NCBI GenBank assembly: GCA_964383915.1
Contig: CAYLJE010000024.1
Location: 1-26,538 of the forward strand
Direction: 5' to 3'
DNA length: 26,538 nucleotides
DNA from: DRPN01 sp964383915
GTDB taxonomy: Bacteria > Bacteroidota > Bacteroidia > Bacteroidales > VadinHA17
Under the pieces are notes generated by a model. The model worked only from the letters and a program-made list of their open reading frames with translations. It did not search any database and was not told the DNA's origin. The translations under genes and the position numbers were made by a program. Below, piece by piece: positions 6,682 through 13,667 of this stretch (positions within the stretch are counted from its first letter, which is position 1; each line of letters opens with the position of its first letter).

Positions 6682-7218
6682 TCAGAACTGTTCTGATGTT
6701 TCTTCCAGTATCTTTACCAATTCCTTGTATAATAGGATTTTCTCAGATGTTTTTGGTGGAATGTGTTCTTTAAGAAAGGAAATATTTCCTTCTACTGATT
6801 GCTTGTCTCTCAGAAATGTCAAGGAATTTTCTATCACGGAAAATGCTTCCAGCGCTGTCATATAATCATCTTCCAGAAAAATATGAAGAAAAGCTTGCAG
6901 GTGTTCTGAAAAATCCAAACCGGATTGCCAACAGGCAGCAACCAAAGATTGTTTTTTCTTCATGTTTGGGATATCCTGTAGCATGGGGAATAGTTGATGA
7001 ACGGCAGACTGGTTTTTCATGTCACGGATCAGGGCAATGATAGCTTGTGATATTCTCTCAGAGTCTGTTTGCAAATATAAAGTTAATACAGCGGAAACCA
7101 ATCTCGGATTTCCACTGTTTCGCATCTCCTTAATGACAGATAAAACAACTTCTTCCCGGTTTGAAAAAAGATTCCGGATAAGTTGTTGGTTATGTTTTGA
7201 AATATTATTCTCTGACAT
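6682..7218 (-). CDS. Hypothetical helical-repeat (HEAT-like) protein
   Basis: 178 residues, no signal peptide or membrane segment. I do not recognise a named family. The sequence is almost entirely amphipathic helices about 30-35 residues apart, for example REEVVLSVIKEMRNSGNPRL, SERISQAIIALIRDMKNQSA and MTALEAFSVIENS, which is the look of HEAT/armadillo-type repeats that bind other proteins. The stop lies only 15 bases from the opposing stop of the broken dehydrogenase-like gene. Upstream, at 7232-7239, the - strand reads TATTTTTG, a full -7 match 13 bases before the start codon. An 8-bp inverted repeat (7222-7240) with a 3-base loop covers the same place. Function unknown. Confidence 0.75.
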   Translation of the reverse strand: MSENNISKHNQQLIRNLFSNREEVVLSVIKEMRNSGNPRLVSAVLTLYLQTDSERISQAIIALIRDMKNQSAVHQLFPMLQDIPNMKKKQSLVAACWQSGLDFSEHLQAFLHIFLEDDYMTALEAFSVIENSLTFLRDKQSVEGNISFLKEHIPPKTSEKILLYKELVKILEETSEQF

Positions 7219-7221
7219 TTT

Positions 7222-7240
7222 GTATTTTTTACAAAAATAC
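7222..7240. promoter_or_regulatory. AT-rich 8-bp inverted repeat over a -7 element
   Basis: GTATTTTT and AAAAATAC flank a TAC loop. The right arm contains the - strand -7 match TATTTTTG. A dyad this close to the start of the 178-residue gene could be an operator or a leader hairpin; AT-rich dyads also arise by chance. Confidence 0.25.
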
Positions 7241-7412
7241 TGTTTTCATCTCTGCGAAGATATAAAACGACAAAGTCAGAAGAAAAAAATCTATGAAAAG
7301 CATTCAAAATAAAGCACAAACTACGATATTGTTGAAAAACAGAGCATTGTAACTAAATGAATTACAATATAGTAAAATTAGTTATCAGTTTTGGTAAAAA
7401 AAATTATTGTCA

Positions 7413-7440
7413 TTTGAAAAAAAGTATTAATTTTACTTTG
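7413..7440 (+). promoter_or_regulatory. Probable promoter of the lipoprotein gene
   Basis: TTTG at 7413-7416, a 16-base spacer, and TTACTTTG at 7433-7440 (one mismatch to TAnnTTTG) lie 39 bases ahead of the first plausible ATG. The surrounding 7219-7479 region is strongly AT-rich and otherwise shows no gene. Confidence 0.45.
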
Positions 7441-7479
7441 GTATTATATCATTTTAAATGTTGAATAAATTACTTGTTT

Positions 7480-8415
7480 ATGGAACTAAAAATGGTTAAA
7501 AGAAGTTTACTACAGGTTTTTTTATTGGCCATTATCACCGTAACATGGGTCAGTTGTAAATCAGGGGAGAAGAAACAGAAAGCGGAGGAAAATGCAGTTG
7601 AAGTTGATGTTTCACAACTTAATGATGAGATGTTTAAGGATATCAATGAAGCCAAAAAGATTTTTTATTCTTTGCCTTCTCCTTTGGAGACAGCCATGTT
7701 GATCAAATCTGCCGGTGCGGTTTATAATGAGGATCTGCTAAATTCTGTAGATAATGCTACGAAATATTCCACTAATAAAAGTATGGCATTAAACCTTGGG
7801 GTTTATACCTGCGATTTGAGTTTTGCCAGTCTGTATGATCAGACACAGACTTCAATTGACTATATGAATGCAGCAAAAAAGATGGCTGATGGTCTAGGTA
7901 TTCTTGATGCTATCAGTCAAGACAATATTAACCGTCTGGAGGATAATATAAATAACCGGGATGTGATCATGGATATTATTTCTGAGACTTTTATGAATTC
8001 CAGTTCATATCTTGAGGAAAATGATCGTAGTGCAGTTGCTTCTATCGTGTTGGTTGGAGGTTGGGTAGAGGGATTATTCCTGGCTTCACAATTGGTACCT
8101 GATACGGCTAATCTTGAAACGAATAAGCTGGTAGGTCAGATTATTGATCAGAAACTCTCACTGAATATTGTCCAGCATTTGCTTAATGATAATAAGGATA
8201 ATCCGGATATTCAATCTATTATGAAGGATGTAGATGCCCTGAAAGCGATCTATGACAAAATTCCTATGTCCGCCAGCACATCTTCTACAACTTCTACGAA
8301 TACGGAGACCAATGTGACTACCATAAAATCTAAATCCAACTATAAGATTACGAAGAGTATCTTCAATGAATTAAAAGAAAAAGTGAAAGTTATCAGAAGT
8401 AATTATATTTCATAA
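7480..8415 (+). CDS. Hypothetical lipoprotein, Bacteroidota type
   Basis: 311 residues from the ATG at 7480. A second ATG at 7492 (MVKRSLLQV) gives a tighter signal peptide and may be the true start; the TTG at 7474 is unlikely. The N-terminus has basic residues, a hydrophobic run (LLQVFLLAIITVTW) and the lipobox WVSC, so the protein should be exported and lipid-anchored. The next residues (KSGEKK) are charged. The mature part is mainly helical; a distinctive stretch is NLGVYTCDLSFASLYDQTQ, followed by NRLEDNINN and a Ser/Thr-rich segment (SASTSSTTSTNTET) before the C-terminal KSIFNELKEKVKVIRSNYIS. I recognise it as a type of conserved Bacteroidota lipoprotein but can name no function. The next gene begins 11 bases after its stop. 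Confidence 0.78.
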   Translation: MELKMVKRSLLQVFLLAIITVTWVSCKSGEKKQKAEENAVEVDVSQLNDEMFKDINEAKKIFYSLPSPLETAMLIKSAGAVYNEDLLNSVDNATKYSTNKSMALNLGVYTCDLSFASLYDQTQTSIDYMNAAKKMADGLGILDAISQDNINRLEDNINNRDVIMDIISETFMNSSSYLEENDRSAVASIVLVGGWVEGLFLASQLVPDTANLETNKLVGQIIDQKLSLNIVQHLLNDNKDNPDIQSIMKDVDALKAIYDKIPMSASTSSTTSTNTETNVTTIKSKSNYKITKSIFNELKEKVKVIRSNYIS

Positions 8416-8426
8416 AATTTTTACCT

Positions 8427-8870
8427 ATGAAACGAGTTCTTATCCTGTTATTATTTATATCCGCTTTCTTTGTATTTTCTTCTCAAAACAGCCAGGCGCA
8501 ATGTAAGGGTTTTGCTAAAAATGTATGTAAACTGGAGTTGGTTCCATATACACATGATGGAAACTATCATGCGGCAGTACTGATGGAAGGAGAAGAGGCA
8601 GAACTTTATAAAACATTTTATTCTGATCAGGAGTACAGGATTGCTGTTTGTGGATCGGATAACCTGCCTGAAATTGAATTTAAGGTACTGGATGCCAGTC
8701 AGAAAGTATTATACAGCAATAAAGATCAAAATTATTCTAAAACGTGGGATTTTAAACTTGAGGCGAGTCAGCAGTTGAAGATAAATGTGAAAGTACCATC
8801 CAGAGGGGATAAATCGAAAGAACCGGCGAGTGGCTGTGTAGCTATTATGTTTGGTTTTAAAGTGAAGTAA
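8427..8870 (+). CDS. Hypothetical small secreted protein
   Basis: 147 residues with a clear signal peptide (KRVLILLLFISAFFVFSS, cleavage likely after the SQA-Q region near 25). The mature protein is about 120 residues and probably beta-rich (YRIAVCGSDNLPEIEFKVLD, WDFKLEASQQLKINVKVP), with four Cys residues in the mature part that could form disulfides. It ends in VAIMFGFKVK. It starts 11 bases after the lipoprotein gene, so the two probably form one transcript and may act together in the envelope. No named family recognised. Confidence 0.75.
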   Translation: MKRVLILLLFISAFFVFSSQNSQAQCKGFAKNVCKLELVPYTHDGNYHAAVLMEGEEAELYKTFYSDQEYRIAVCGSDNLPEIEFKVLDASQKVLYSNKDQNYSKTWDFKLEASQQLKINVKVPSRGDKSKEPASGCVAIMFGFKVK

Positions 8871-8912
8871 AAGTCACATCCTGATAATATCACTTAGAAT
8901 CTGTGTAGTGAA

Positions 8913-11738
8913 CTATGCAGGTTCTTTAATATCTAATTTTTCTCGCAAAAAGCAGCCTGTATAGGAACGTTTGCTTAGTACCAGTTCTTCAGGTATGCCA
9001 GCGAAAACAACTTCTCCCCCTTCTTCTCCTCCTTCGGGCCCCAGATCAATAATCCAGTCGGCTGCTTTGATCACATCGGGGTTATGTTCTACCAGGATAA
9101 TTGTATTCCCATGTTCAATCAGGGCATCAAAAGCTGCCAGGAGGGTTTTGATATCGTGAAAATGCAATCCGGTGGTGGGTTCATCAAAAATGAAAAGAGT
9201 ATGCAGATTGTGATGTTCCTTTTTCAGGAAAGAAGCCAGTTTGACACGTTGGCTCTCCCCGCCACTCAGCGTGTTGGAAGCTTGTCCGAGATGTATGTAT
9301 CCTAACCCTACCCGTGCCAGGGTCTTTAGCCTCTCAACGATTTTTTTCTCGGTGCTTGTCTTCCCTTCCCCAAAAAAAAGAATGGCTTCATCGACAGTCA
9401 TTTCGAGCACATCATAGATCGATTTTCCACGATAAGTTACATCCAGCACTTCCTGTTTGAATCGTTTGCCGTGGCAACTTTCGCAGATTAAGTCAACATC
9501 AGCCATAAATTGCATTTCGACATGAATAACACCTTCTCCCTGACACTCTTCACATCGTCCCCCTTCAACATTAAAGGAAAAATGGGCCGGAGTCAGGTTA
9601 TTCAGTCGTGCCAAGGGCTGTGATGCAAATAGTTTCCGTATTTCATCGTAGGCTTTAATATAGGTGACAGGATTAGAACGGGAAGACTTGCCAATGGGGT
9701 TCTGGTCAATATATTCCACCCTGTTGATCTGTGAAATATCTCCGGTAAGCCCGAGGTAACTGCCCGGCTTTTTCCCGGTTTTGTTTATTTGACGGCCCAG
9801 GGCGGGAAAAAGAATGTCTCCTACAAGGGTTGATTTTCCGGATCCGCTTACGCCGGTAACTACAGTCATTATATGTAACGGGAATTGTACATCAATATTC
9901 TTAAGATTATGTTCACTGGCACCCTTTATTTTAATATAACTATTCCACTTTCGTCTGACAGAAGGTACTTCTATATGCTTTTCCCCGGTAAGATATTTAC
10001 CGGTGAGGCTGTTTTTTTCCTGTAACAGTTTACGGACAGGTCCTGCGAAAACAACTTCTCCTCCTAATTTACCAGCCAGAGGTCCCATATCAATAATGTA
10101 ATCGGCAGCACGGATGAAAGATTCATCATGTTCTACGATAAGCACGGTGTTACCAATATCCCGTAGTTCTTCCAGTACGGTAATCAGCCGGTGGGTATCC
10201 CTGGGGTGCAATCCGATACTCGGTTCGTCGAGGATATACAAAGAACCAACCAGACTGCTGCCCAGAGAGGTTGCCAGATTGATCCGCTGAGATTCTCCAC
10301 CGGAGAGCGTTGAAGAAAGCCTGTTTAAGGTCAGGTATCCCAAACCGACATCAAGCATATACTGCATCCTGTTTATTATCTCCTCAAGAATCCTTTCTGA
10401 AATACTTTTTTCATTTGCAGTGAGTTTCAGTGAGTCAAAGAAGAGTTTTAATTTTACTATCGGCAGGTCAACGAGATCAGTAATAGCCTTTCCGTTGATT
10501 TTTACCCAGGATGCTTCTTTTTTCAGCCGTGTCCCGTGACATTCGGGACATACTGTTTTGCCACGGTAGCGTGATAACATAACACGGTATTGTATTTTAT
10601 ATTTTTTCTCCTCAAGATATCCAAAAAAACGTGTTAATCCCTTGAAGTAACGGTTTCCTGTCCACAGTATTTTTTTTTCTTCATCCGTGAGTTGATAATA
10701 AGGCCGGTGTACCGGAAAATCAAATTTCTGTGCGTTATATAAGAGGGCTTCTTTCCATTTTTTCATTTTCTCACCCCTCCAGCAAACAATGGCATCCTCA
10801 AACACGGAGAGACTTTTATCCGGGATCACAAGGTCTTCATCAATACCTATAATTTTTCCATATCCCTCACACATAGGACAGGCCCCTACCGGGCTATTAA
10901 AACTGAACATTGCCACGGAAGGTTCTTCAAAAACAATGTCGTCGGCTTCAAACCTGTTAGAAAAATCTTTTGTAATCACCTTTTCTCCGTGAAAAACAGT
11001 TACCCGGCATTTTCCTTCGCTTACCTGAAATGCTGTTTCTGCAGAATCTGTTATTCTGGCTATGGTATCCGGATTATTCTCCGGTATGAGCCGGTCAATT
11101 AGCAAAGGGATAACAGTGGTATCTTTCAAAATTCCCGGGTTGTCTAAAACCTTGCGGATGGGTAATGTACCGGTTTCTGTAAAAATGCGTGTAAAACCTT
11201 CTTGTAAAAAAAAACGTAGTTGATCTGTTGCCCTCCCGGGGTGCATGCAGGAAATCGGGGCTACAATGGTAACTTTGTCCCCCGGTGCCCCCGCCAGCAA
11301 AAAATCCGTAACATCTTGTGCTGTATGTTTCTTAACTTCTTTTCCTGATACAGGAGAGTATGTTTTACCAATACGGGCATATAATAATTTCAGGTAATCA
11401 TAGATCTCTGTACCAGTGCCTACGGTAGAACGTGGATTAGATGTATTTACCTTTTGTTCTATAGCAATAGCAGGAGGGATCCCGTCAATAAAATCGACAT
11501 CCGGTTTTTTCATACGTCCCAGAAACTGCCGTGCATAGGCACTAAGGCTCTCAACATACCGACGCTGGCCTTCCGCATAGAGGGTGTCAAAAGCTAATGA
11601 TGATTTACCCGATCCCGATAACCCGGTGATTACGGTAAGCTGGTTCAAAGGGATACTGACATGAATGTTTTTTAGGTTATGTACCCGTATTCCTTTTAGC
11701 TCTATTGTTGCGTGAGCAGCATTTTTCGTTTTTGGCAT
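8913..11738 (-). CDS. uvrA: Excinuclease ABC subunit A
   Basis: 941 residues, full length. UvrA is the dimeric ATPase that finds bulky DNA damage and loads UvrB in nucleotide excision repair. Order of parts: first Walker A GLSGSGKSS (39-47), the AEGQRRYVESLSAYARQFL block (55-73), CPMC (287-290), CPEC (397-400), signature LSGGESQR (478-485), Walker B LDEP (503-506), second Walker A GVSGSGKST (629-637), zinc pair CEEC/CESC (729-732, 752-755), second signature LSGGESQR (824-831), FDEP (851-854), and IILVEH closing the second ATPase. Oddity: the first CxxC that normally pairs with CPMC in the second-domain zinc module is absent; that place reads RFEADDIVFEEPS (262-274). Bacteroidota often carry two UvrA copies, and this looks like that variant lineage. 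Divergently oriented to the ECF sigma gene across about 110-185 bases. Confidence 0.96.
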   Translation of the reverse strand: MPKTKNAAHATIELKGIRVHNLKNIHVSIPLNQLTVITGLSGSGKSSLAFDTLYAEGQRRYVESLSAYARQFLGRMKKPDVDFIDGIPPAIAIEQKVNTSNPRSTVGTGTEIYDYLKLLYARIGKTYSPVSGKEVKKHTAQDVTDFLLAGAPGDKVTIVAPISCMHPGRATDQLRFFLQEGFTRIFTETGTLPIRKVLDNPGILKDTTVIPLLIDRLIPENNPDTIARITDSAETAFQVSEGKCRVTVFHGEKVITKDFSNRFEADDIVFEEPSVAMFSFNSPVGACPMCEGYGKIIGIDEDLVIPDKSLSVFEDAIVCWRGEKMKKWKEALLYNAQKFDFPVHRPYYQLTDEEKKILWTGNRYFKGLTRFFGYLEEKKYKIQYRVMLSRYRGKTVCPECHGTRLKKEASWVKINGKAITDLVDLPIVKLKLFFDSLKLTANEKSISERILEEIINRMQYMLDVGLGYLTLNRLSSTLSGGESQRINLATSLGSSLVGSLYILDEPSIGLHPRDTHRLITVLEELRDIGNTVLIVEHDESFIRAADYIIDMGPLAGKLGGEVVFAGPVRKLLQEKNSLTGKYLTGEKHIEVPSVRRKWNSYIKIKGASEHNLKNIDVQFPLHIMTVVTGVSGSGKSTLVGDILFPALGRQINKTGKKPGSYLGLTGDISQINRVEYIDQNPIGKSSRSNPVTYIKAYDEIRKLFASQPLARLNNLTPAHFSFNVEGGRCEECQGEGVIHVEMQFMADVDLICESCHGKRFKQEVLDVTYRGKSIYDVLEMTVDEAILFFGEGKTSTEKKIVERLKTLARVGLGYIHLGQASNTLSGGESQRVKLASFLKKEHHNLHTLFIFDEPTTGLHFHDIKTLLAAFDALIEHGNTIILVEHNPDVIKAADWIIDLGPEGGEEGGEVVFAGIPEELVLSKRSYTGCFLREKLDIKEPA

Positions 11739-11912
11739 AAAAATTGTTTGAAACTATAAAAGTAGTATATTTAACATAATTTAACGAAAGTTTTCCCCGG
11801 CTAATTTTTGAGATATGTATTTTTTTTTGTTATTTCGTAGCACCTGTAATGTTAATTTTAATCTTAAACCTCATTGCTTATAGAAAGGTCTTTACTTTGA
11901 TTAAACCAAAAC

Positions 11913-11926
11913 GGGAGGTTACATTG
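11913..11926 (+). promoter_or_regulatory. Shine-Dalgarno site deciding a TTG start for the sigma gene
   Basis: GGGAGG then 5 bases then TTG. Strong purine sites like this are rare in the rest of the window, which makes it a meaningful pointer to the start. TTACTTTG at 11892-11899, one mismatch from the -7 consensus, would place a transcript start between it and this site. Confidence 0.5.
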
Positions 11927-12514
11927 ACACCAAATCAGTTATCCGATCAGTCACTGGTCGAGCGTTACGGGAAAGGTAGTCAGGAAAGTATTGAAGCCCT
12001 GATTAAGAGGCATAAAAACAAGGTTTATACTTATATTCTGATGACGGTAAAAAATACCGCGCTGGCTGAGGATTTGTTTCAGGATACATTTATTAAAGTG
12101 GTTCAGTCTCTGGATGCAGGTCGTTATAAGGAAAACGGTCGTTTTCTGTCATGGGTGATACGAATAGCCCATAATCTGATTATTGATTTTTACAGGAAAC
12201 GGAACCAGTTAAATGCCTATTCCAATGATGATTATGAGTGCGATCTTTTAAATAATCGTAAATTGTCAGAACGCACCGTGGAAGAAGAAATTGTTCAGAA
12301 CCAGATTTATCATGACGTCCGTAAACTGATTGATTATTTACCTAAAGAACAAAAGGAAGTGGTTATGCTCCGGCATTATGCAGGACTGAGCTTTAAGGAA
12401 ATAGCAGAACAAACCAATGTGAGTATCAATACAGCACTGGGGAGGATGCGTTATGCCCTGATTAATATGCGAAAGATGATTCAGGAGAAAAAAATGAATC
12501 TGACCCTGCAATAA
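11924..12514 (+). CDS. ECF-type RNA polymerase sigma factor (sigma-70 family)
   Basis: From the TTG at 11924 the protein has 196 residues, typical for ECF sigma factors. I prefer this start because GGGAGG (11913-11918) sits 5 bases ahead and the protein then begins TPNQLSDQSLVERYGKG like its relatives; the in-frame ATG at 11849 adds 25 hydrophobic residues that fit no sigma factor. Region 2 is seen in IEALIKRHKNKVYTYI, LAEDLFQDTFIKV and the -10-binding WVIRIAHNLIIDFYRKR. Region 4, the -35-binding helix-turn-helix, is YLPKEQKEVVMLRHYAGLSF followed by KEIAEQTNVSINTALGRMRYAL. No anti-sigma factor with a membrane segment lies next to it; a 70-codon ORF follows after 85 bases. Diverges from uvrA. 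The regulon cannot be told from sequence. Confidence 0.9.
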   Translation: MTPNQLSDQSLVERYGKGSQESIEALIKRHKNKVYTYILMTVKNTALAEDLFQDTFIKVVQSLDAGRYKENGRFLSWVIRIAHNLIIDFYRKRNQLNAYSNDDYECDLLNNRKLSERTVEEEIVQNQIYHDVRKLIDYLPKEQKEVVMLRHYAGLSFKEIAEQTNVSINTALGRMRYALINMRKMIQEKKMNLTLQ

Positions 12515-12599
12515 AAAAATCAGGGTATTTCCATACTATTAGTATTGAGCAACACGTTCTCTTATTGATTTTTTATTCTAAACCAGTAAGAGACAGCCT

Positions 12600-12812
12600 A
12601 TGAAATATTCTTTTACACCTTCTCATTTACATATTACGGAATCTTCAGATTCTACAGAACGTCTTGCCAGCAGAAAGGATTTCGATTTTAATAAAGCATT
12701 TGAACAAAGTTTCCCGGGGTTGTTTGAACAATCTGAAATACAAGTCCCGGATGCTGTCATGCGACGGTTATTTTTAAAAATCCGCCTGCTTTCAAAGAAA
12801 AACAAAAATTAA
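12600..12812 (+). CDS. Small hypothetical protein downstream of the sigma factor
   Basis: 70 residues from ATG 12600. The N-terminal half is polar, and the C-terminal half holds FPGLFEQSEIQVPDAVMRRL followed by a basic tail (LKIRLLSKKNKN). No signal peptide or membrane helix. It lies 85 bases after the sigma gene on the same strand. A short acidic-then-basic partner of an ECF sigma factor could modulate it, but nothing in the sequence proves this and I recognise no anti-sigma domain. The reading frame looks like a gene by position and composition, with moderate certainty. Confidence 0.55.
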   Translation: MKYSFTPSHLHITESSDSTERLASRKDFDFNKAFEQSFPGLFEQSEIQVPDAVMRRLFLKIRLLSKKNKN

Positions 12813-12907
12813 TACGGATCTGCAATAGAAATTGTTCTTTTCTGTGATTTTAACCTTGATGTCTTTTGGTGGCGCGGGGATTATTGAAACATGGATAAAA
12901 GAGGCTA

Positions 12908-13627
12908 TTATCCTTTTTCAATGGCGTTTCTGACTGAGGCAATGATAGCTGTTGCTATACCTGCTGTTTCTGTACGTAATCTGGCCGGTCCGAGAGAGAC
13001 CGGATGGTATCCCTTTTTAAGAGCAGCATTTATTTCTTCGTGGCTGAAATCACCTTCAGGTCCGATTAATACAAGAATATGGTCGGAGGTAATGGCATTG
13101 AACAAATGTCGTTCAGGTTTATTTTCATGGGTACAACAATGAGCAATCAATCTGTCCCCGTGAAAGGATCGTTGTATGAAAGATGAAAAAGATATAACGG
13201 GATTCAGGTGTGGAAGAAAAGGTTGAAGAGATTGCTTCATGGCGGTGATGAGTAATTTTTCAAGGCGGTCGGTGCGTATCCTCTTACGCTCGGAATGTTG
13301 ACATAGCAAGGGTGTTACTTCGTCCACACCTGATTCCATGGCTTTCTCCAGAAAAAACTCAAACCGGTTGATGCTTTTTGTTGGGGCAATGGCAATATGG
13401 AGGTAATAGGAAGCACGGGATATCTTTTGTTCTTCTTCTTTTATTCTGATTTTTACTCTCCCTGGATCCGGGACCTCTATTTCCCCGGTATAGATAGTCC
13501 CATGGCCATCCAGTATCTTTACCATATCTCCGGTAGTCAAACGCAAAACTCTCACAGCGTGAGATGATTCTGTCCGGTCTAACAGGATATGTTCCTTTTC
13601 CACATGAACGGAATAAAAACTGTGCAT
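12908..13627 (-). CDS. rsmE: 16S rRNA (uracil-1498-N3)-methyltransferase
   Basis: 239 residues, normal length. RsmE methylates U1498 of 16S rRNA in the assembled small subunit. N-terminal PUA-like region with SHAVRVLRLTTGDMVKILDG (about 22-41), then the SPOUT (trefoil-knot) methyltransferase domain: KSINRFEFFLEKAMESGVDE (about 85-104), the S-adenosylmethionine loop LVLIGPEGDFSHEEI (about 186-200) and the diagnostic LGPARLRTETAGIATA (about 212-227). Begins 40 bases after the stop of the PorE-like gene on the same strand, so it is probably the distal gene of that unit. Cytoplasmic. The oppositely oriented 70-codon ORF ends 95 bases away. Confidence 0.96.
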   Translation of the reverse strand: MHSFYSVHVEKEHILLDRTESSHAVRVLRLTTGDMVKILDGHGTIYTGEIEVPDPGRVKIRIKEEEQKISRASYYLHIAIAPTKSINRFEFFLEKAMESGVDEVTPLLCQHSERKRIRTDRLEKLLITAMKQSLQPFLPHLNPVISFSSFIQRSFHGDRLIAHCCTHENKPERHLFNAITSDHILVLIGPEGDFSHEEINAALKKGYHPVSLGPARLRTETAGIATAIIASVRNAIEKG

Positions 13628-13667
13628 AGGCTGGTTATTTTCTGTATGGGGGGTGCATGGGGTGAGA

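Noticed and set aside
11849..11923. Hydrophobic N-terminal extension of the sigma factor, perhaps a membrane anchor
   Set aside because: The better start is the TTG at 11924 with a Shine-Dalgarno; the extension has only a short hydrophobic run.
12503..12526. ACCCTG...CAGGGT hairpin at the end of the sigma gene as a terminator
   Set aside because: The stem is only 6 bp with a 12-base loop, overlaps the stop codon, and lacks a T tract after it.
12891..13142. 83-codon + strand frame opposite rsmE
   Set aside because: It is the shadow of the conserved C-terminal coding sequence of rsmE.
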